64,000 bases of DNA from Rugamonas sp. A1-17 (lineage in GTDB: Bacteria > Pseudomonadota > Gammaproteobacteria > Burkholderiales > Burkholderiaceae_D), in the NCBI GenBank assembly GCA_025548565.1, contig JAJLPB010000018.1, positions 1-64,000 on the forward strand, in the 5' to 3' direction. The position numbers and the translations under genes were made by a program. The notes below the pieces were generated by a model. The model searched no databases. It was not told where the DNA came from and worked only from the letters and a program-made list of their open reading frames with translations. Shown here piece after piece: positions 60,678 through 64,000 of the stretch. Every line of letters starts with the position of its first letter. Positions within the stretch are counted from its first letter, which is position 1.

Positions 60678-62542
60678 TTGCTCTGATCCGTGAAAATTGG
60701 GCCAGGTTTGTTGCATTCCTGGCCGTTAGCATTGTCGCAACCGGAATCATAGGCTACTACAGCTATGGGCTTCTTGTCTCGCCGACGCAGTTGGGCGCTA
60801 CCACTGGTCCCAACGAAGGATTTTACTGGACAGTCGCCCAGTATCAGATCCACTTCGAGCGGCTTGACAACCAGATAGTGCGATACGCTTCGGGCCTGGA
60901 CACCAACGTCGACACGCTAAGGCTGCGTCAGCAAGTCCTCCAGTCGAAATACCACATCCTGGCCAGCCAGTCGGACTTTACTGCTTTTTTCGTCAACGGG
61001 TATCCGATGTATCGCGAATCGATCGGCAAGCTCGGCACCTTCATGGCCGACGTCGATGCCGATATCGAACGGCTCAGGACCAGTCCGGGTACCGTGAGCA
61101 AGCTCGTCGGCCGTTTCGACGACATGCGCGACACCGTCAACGACCTCTCGAACACCGTCCGATTCGCGGAGATGAAGCACCGCGAGGCCACCTTGGCGGA
61201 CTTTACCGATAAGCGTAGCAAGCTGTACGCGTTTGTCATGGTCTTGTGGGGCATGTTCGTCGCCGGCATTGGCCTGTTCATGGTGAACTTCTATCGATCC
61301 AAGAAACTGACATTGCAGAACGAGGCGTCCCTGCTGGCGGAACAGCGCGCAGAGGAAGCGCTCGCCGAGGCGGTATTCACGAAAAACACCATTCTTGGCA
61401 CCATCAGTCACGAATTGAAGACGCCGCTGCAGACCATCATGTCCTCGATCGACCTGCTTGTGAAGCGGATGAAGAACGAACGCGACATAGTCGTGGTCAA
61501 CCGGCTCCTGGCAGCTGCCGAACGCCTGGAGGCGCAAATGGAAGATCTGACCGATTACGCGCGGCTCGGCGCGGGTAAGCTGGAGTTGCGGCGTATCGAG
61601 TTCGATCCAGGAGAGTTGTTAGACCGTGTGGTGAACGAGTTCCAGGAAGTCGCGCAGCGCAATAACCTGGACCTGGTCATACGGCGCAAACGCGGCGCGT
61701 CGCTGGTCGCTTCCGACGCGCGTCGCATCGAGCAGATCGCCGCCAATCTAATCACGAACGCGATCAAGTACACGCCGACTGGCCGCATCCAGGTGTCGCT
61801 CGACATCATTGAAGGCCCCCAGCCGATGTTGCGCCTGGTGGTCGAAGACACGGGACCTGGCATCAGCCAGGAAAAGCTGCCTACGCTGTTTGAGCCATTC
61901 ACCCAGCTCGATCAAAGCATGACCCGCAAGTACGACGGAGCCGGAATGGGATTGGCCATCGTGCGCCGCCTGGTCGAACTTTTCGGGGGCCGCATCGATG
62001 TGCAATCGATCCTGGGGCGCGGTACGCGCTTCGTGGTGGAAGTGCCTGTGGAGGTGCTGGCCAGCGATGCCGGCGCCGCCGAGAGTGTTCGTAGTGACGA
62101 GCCGGCGCGCCACCGCATACTTCTAGTCGACGACAACGCCGAGGTGCGCATCTCAATGCAGGATATCCTTACCGAAATCGGTTACGTCGCCGACGTCGCG
62201 GATAGCGGCAAGGTCGCCCTGCAGAAGCTGGCCACCCATTCCTACGATGCCATCCTTCTGGATATCAGCATGCCCGGCATGGATGGGTTCGAGGTAGCGG
62301 CGACGGTCAGGGCAACGCCCAGCCTGAACCAAGCCATCCCCATCGTGGCTCTGAGCGCGTATTCCCCCGACGCCGGCACGCCGGAACAGAGGGCGCACTT
62401 TACGGCGCACGTCGCCAAGCCTGTCCGGCTCGACACGCTTCACCATTTAATGGCGGACGTTCTCAGAGAGGACAGTAACAGCGAACCATCCAGGAACGTT
62501 GGTGAAGGGGTAGAGCAAGCGGACCGGGCGCGTTATTGCTGA
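60674..62542 (+). CDS. Hybrid sensor histidine kinase, 622 aa
   Basis: Two membrane helices (about 10-33 and 184-207) enclose a helical periplasmic domain of 150 residues. Then HisKA (NTILGTISHELKTPLQTIMS, His 246), HATPase (NLITNAIKYTPTGRIQV; VEDTGPGISQEKLPTLFEPF; GAGMGLAIVRRLVELFGG) and a C-terminal receiver (HRILLVDDNAEVRISM; YDAILLDISMPGMDGFEVAA, Asp about 530). All boxes are intact. Its gene overlaps the SUOX-like gene; the BetR-receiver gene is convergent 342 bases away. Probable flow: periplasmic partner, kinase, own receiver, then the BetR-receiver protein, possibly with a separate phosphotransfer protein. Confidence 0.9.
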   Translation: MIALIRENWARFVAFLAVSIVATGIIGYYSYGLLVSPTQLGATTGPNEGFYWTVAQYQIHFERLDNQIVRYASGLDTNVDTLRLRQQVLQSKYHILASQSDFTAFFVNGYPMYRESIGKLGTFMADVDADIERLRTSPGTVSKLVGRFDDMRDTVNDLSNTVRFAEMKHREATLADFTDKRSKLYAFVMVLWGMFVAGIGLFMVNFYRSKKLTLQNEASLLAEQRAEEALAEAVFTKNTILGTISHELKTPLQTIMSSIDLLVKRMKNERDIVVVNRLLAAAERLEAQMEDLTDYARLGAGKLELRRIEFDPGELLDRVVNEFQEVAQRNNLDLVIRRKRGASLVASDARRIEQIAANLITNAIKYTPTGRIQVSLDIIEGPQPMLRLVVEDTGPGISQEKLPTLFEPFTQLDQSMTRKYDGAGMGLAIVRRLVELFGGRIDVQSILGRGTRFVVEVPVEVLASDAGAAESVRSDEPARHRILLVDDNAEVRISMQDILTEIGYVADVADSGKVALQKLATHSYDAILLDISMPGMDGFEVAATVRATPSLNQAIPIVALSAYSPDAGTPEQRAHFTAHVAKPVRLDTLHHLMADVLREDSNSEPSRNVGEGVEQADRARYC

Positions 62543-62884
62543 AAAGTTCGATGCGCAAATGTACGACTTGATCATCCACAATCACGCGTTGCGGGCGATG
62601 CCGATGATAGCCGTCTACGTTCTCGCTGAATTGCGGGTGATCGCCGTCCATCGGACTTGACGCGCCAGAGCGTGGACCAGACGCAGGAGGAGTTCGAGCA
62701 TGCGCAAGCGGTCGCCCCTGCTTGGCATTGTAGCCGGCCCCGAGGATGGGGCCGAGGTAGTAAAAATATGCTCGCCACGGCCAAGACTTTTGTCGGCGCC
62801 GATCTGGTGCTGGATGCCGGCCAGAATCTGGATCCCGGCTACGCAGAACTGGTCAGCCTTTATCGCGCCCCGAAGTCAGCATAG
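62543..62884. other. Gap between the convergent kinase and regulator genes
   Basis: About 340 bases. A 75-codon frame on the plus strand (62657-62884) ends in a segment ATAKTFVGADLVLDAGQNLD that resembles the C-terminus of short-chain dehydrogenases, so it may be gene debris. No terminator was seen. Confidence 0.35.
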
Positions 62885-63730
62885 TCAGGCGCCAAGGGTC
62901 TTCTGCAGTTCCGCCGCGAACGTCGCCATCCTGATCGGCTTCTCCTTCCATTGCACGCCGAACTGCTTGATTACCCGGGCCGCTTCCGACTCGTCGACCC
63001 GCCCGGTAATTACTTCGCCGGTCAGAAGATAGACGGGGATGTCTTGGCTCGTAGACTTGCGAATCTTGCGAATCAGCTCTTCTGCGGTCCGCTCGCCCAG
63101 GATCCAGTCGACGATGTATCCGTCGAAGGTTCTCTCTTCCATGGCACGTTCCAGCGAGACTGGGTTGTAAAAGGCAAACGCCTGGAAACCGCTGTCATTG
63201 AGGTACTCGCACAGGTTGTCTGCGAACCCTTGTTCGTCGTCGATTATCGCGATGGTCGGCGCCGCAGGCTGTTTCACTACAAGTTCCAACTTGTTCACTC
63301 GGAAGCGCAGCCCCTTCTCGGGACAATGCGCCGCCTCAACCACGTTCCACACATCGCCATCGCGCAGCGCTACGAAATCGACCTTGGCGTTCACCCCCAG
63401 CTGTTCGCCGACCCAGACCAGACATGGATACTCGGTCCGTTCCTGCCCCAGCGACACCGTGGCGCGATACGCCACACTGTCTTCGGCGTCATCCCCTCCC
63501 AGGCCTATTGCGGACAGGTCCTCGCCGAAATTCTCGGCGACGATCCGCAGCTGGTTGATTGTCCAGTCGACCCCACCGTTCAACTTCCGATGCGCCTGCG
63601 AGTAGCTCAGATTGAGAATTTCCGCAAGCTTCCTGCTTTGCTGGCGTTCGCTTACGCCATTTCGGAGCATGAGTACCTTCACCGCCTCTACGATTGAATT
63701 CGAATTATCCGGCTGCTCGGTCTGGTGCAT
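62885..63730 (-). CDS. BetR-domain protein with C-terminal receiver domain, 281 aa
   Basis: Start ATG 63730 (MHQTEQPDNSNSIVEAVKVL). Residues about 14-60 form the BetR helix-turn-helix (MLRNGVSERQQSRKLAEILN then SYSQAHRKLNG). A middle part (about 85-155) of unknown fold follows. From about 163 a receiver domain: TIAIIDDEQGFADNLCEYLN, phospho-acceptor in GYIVDWILGERTAEELIRKI, Thr in VYLLTGEV and Lys in VQWKEKPIR. The output domain is thus at the N-terminus, opposite to most response regulators. It is convergent with the hybrid kinase and presumably its output. DNA target not known. Confidence 0.85.
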   Translation of the reverse strand: MHQTEQPDNSNSIVEAVKVLMLRNGVSERQQSRKLAEILNLSYSQAHRKLNGGVDWTINQLRIVAENFGEDLSAIGLGGDDAEDSVAYRATVSLGQERTEYPCLVWVGEQLGVNAKVDFVALRDGDVWNVVEAAHCPEKGLRFRVNKLELVVKQPAAPTIAIIDDEQGFADNLCEYLNDSGFQAFAFYNPVSLERAMEERTFDGYIVDWILGERTAEELIRKIRKSTSQDIPVYLLTGEVITGRVDESEAARVIKQFGVQWKEKPIRMATFAAELQKTLGA

Positions 63731-63981
63731 TATTTTTATCTCGATTAGTGGAACGCGGCGTGTCGACTTTCGCGCGCGAAGCTTCGGTGCCCCGGTTGGC
63801 GAAGATTGTAGCAACTAATGCTATTTCTTCACATCCAGAATTTCCATAATTCGCAACCTTTTTTAATTAACATTCATTTGACGCTAACAAAAATGTCATA
63901 ATGTGCATTGGACGACAGTATTAATATAATTTAGTTGCAAAAGAAACAATCCCGTGGGAATATTTTGATTGCGAGGCTAAT
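63731..63981. other. AT-rich intergenic region at the right edge
   Basis: About 250 AT-rich bases between the BetR-type gene (leftward) and a new start at 63982. Likely divergent promoters, e.g. TTGACG near 63878 followed by TCATAATG near 63896. Assigned by eye only. Confidence 0.4.
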
Positions 63982-64000
63982 ATGACAAGCTACCGTTTTG
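63982..64000 (+). CDS. Start of a further gene, cut by window end
   Basis: ATG at 63982 (MTSYRF) preceded by GCGAGG at a good distance and by an AT-rich, promoter-like region. Only six codons are visible, so no function can be given. Confidence 0.4.

Noticed and set aside
62657..62884. 75-codon frame between the kinase and the BetR-type gene
   Set aside because: No good start and only a faint resemblance to the end of a dehydrogenase; listed only as possible debris.

Overview
The window looks like part of a large mosaic plasmid from a betaproteobacterium, most likely Oxalobacteraceae (the Massilia / Duganella / Janthinobacterium group). The plasmid call rests on a primase-type replication initiator, a parB-parA pair and a KorA/TrfB-like repressor lying together (54-60 kb). 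The host guess rests on GC-rich coding, a PEP-CTERM protein, a BetR-receiver regulator and the imuA-imuB-dnaE2 cassette; it is inference, since no rRNA or housekeeping locus is present.

Layout. 1-4.8 kb: the 3' end of an operon with a DndD-like zinc-hook ATPase, a small DndE-sized protein and an unusual protein joining an RNA polymerase alpha-CTD-like HhH, a sigma-70 region 4 and HARE-like winged helices; this is the best candidate for an undescribed (probably defence or DNA-modification) system. 5.3-11.3 kb: an IS66-family element whose tnpC is split by a recombinase-in-trio (RIT) element. 11.4-17.1 kb: a MerR regulator, a YnfA-type membrane protein, a MerT-like protein, a dsbD-like gene split by an IS256-family element with an 8-bp target duplication, and a secreted thioredoxin-fold protein. 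17.4-21.7 kb: a large tyrosine recombinase, two small hypothetical genes and a stand-alone nitrilase-fold protein with an intact Glu-Lys-Cys triad. 21.7-26.2 kb: a decayed Tn3-family end, pseudogenes, a PIN-like gene with a frameshift in an A8 run, an SRAP/HMCES-type protein and a PEP-CTERM protein.

27,010-47,871 is a complete 20.86-kb Tn3-family transposon: perfect 38-bp inverted repeats and an AAGTC duplication on both sides. It carries a CzcCBA heavy-metal efflux operon with a trailing lipoprotein, a divergent MerR regulator and CDF transporter, a serine resolvase, a two-component system, a ferric-reductase-like flavoprotein, an outer-membrane protein, an MFS transporter and its own transposase. 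A second Tn21/Tn501-type transposase with one 38-bp terminal repeat is nested in it. The whole transposon sits inside an older, roughly 1.1-kb element bounded by inverted repeat arrays (26.2 and 48.0 kb) and carrying a RAMA-like gene.

48.2-53.6 kb: the LexA-controlled imuA-imuB-dnaE2 error-prone repair cassette. 53.8-60 kb: replication and partition backbone with tandem hairpin repeats, a candidate counter-transcribed RNA and a KorA-like operon. 60.2-63.7 kb: a periplasmic molybdopterin-binding-fold protein coupled to a hybrid histidine kinase, with a convergent BetR-receiver regulator, probably one signalling unit. At the right edge another gene appears to start.
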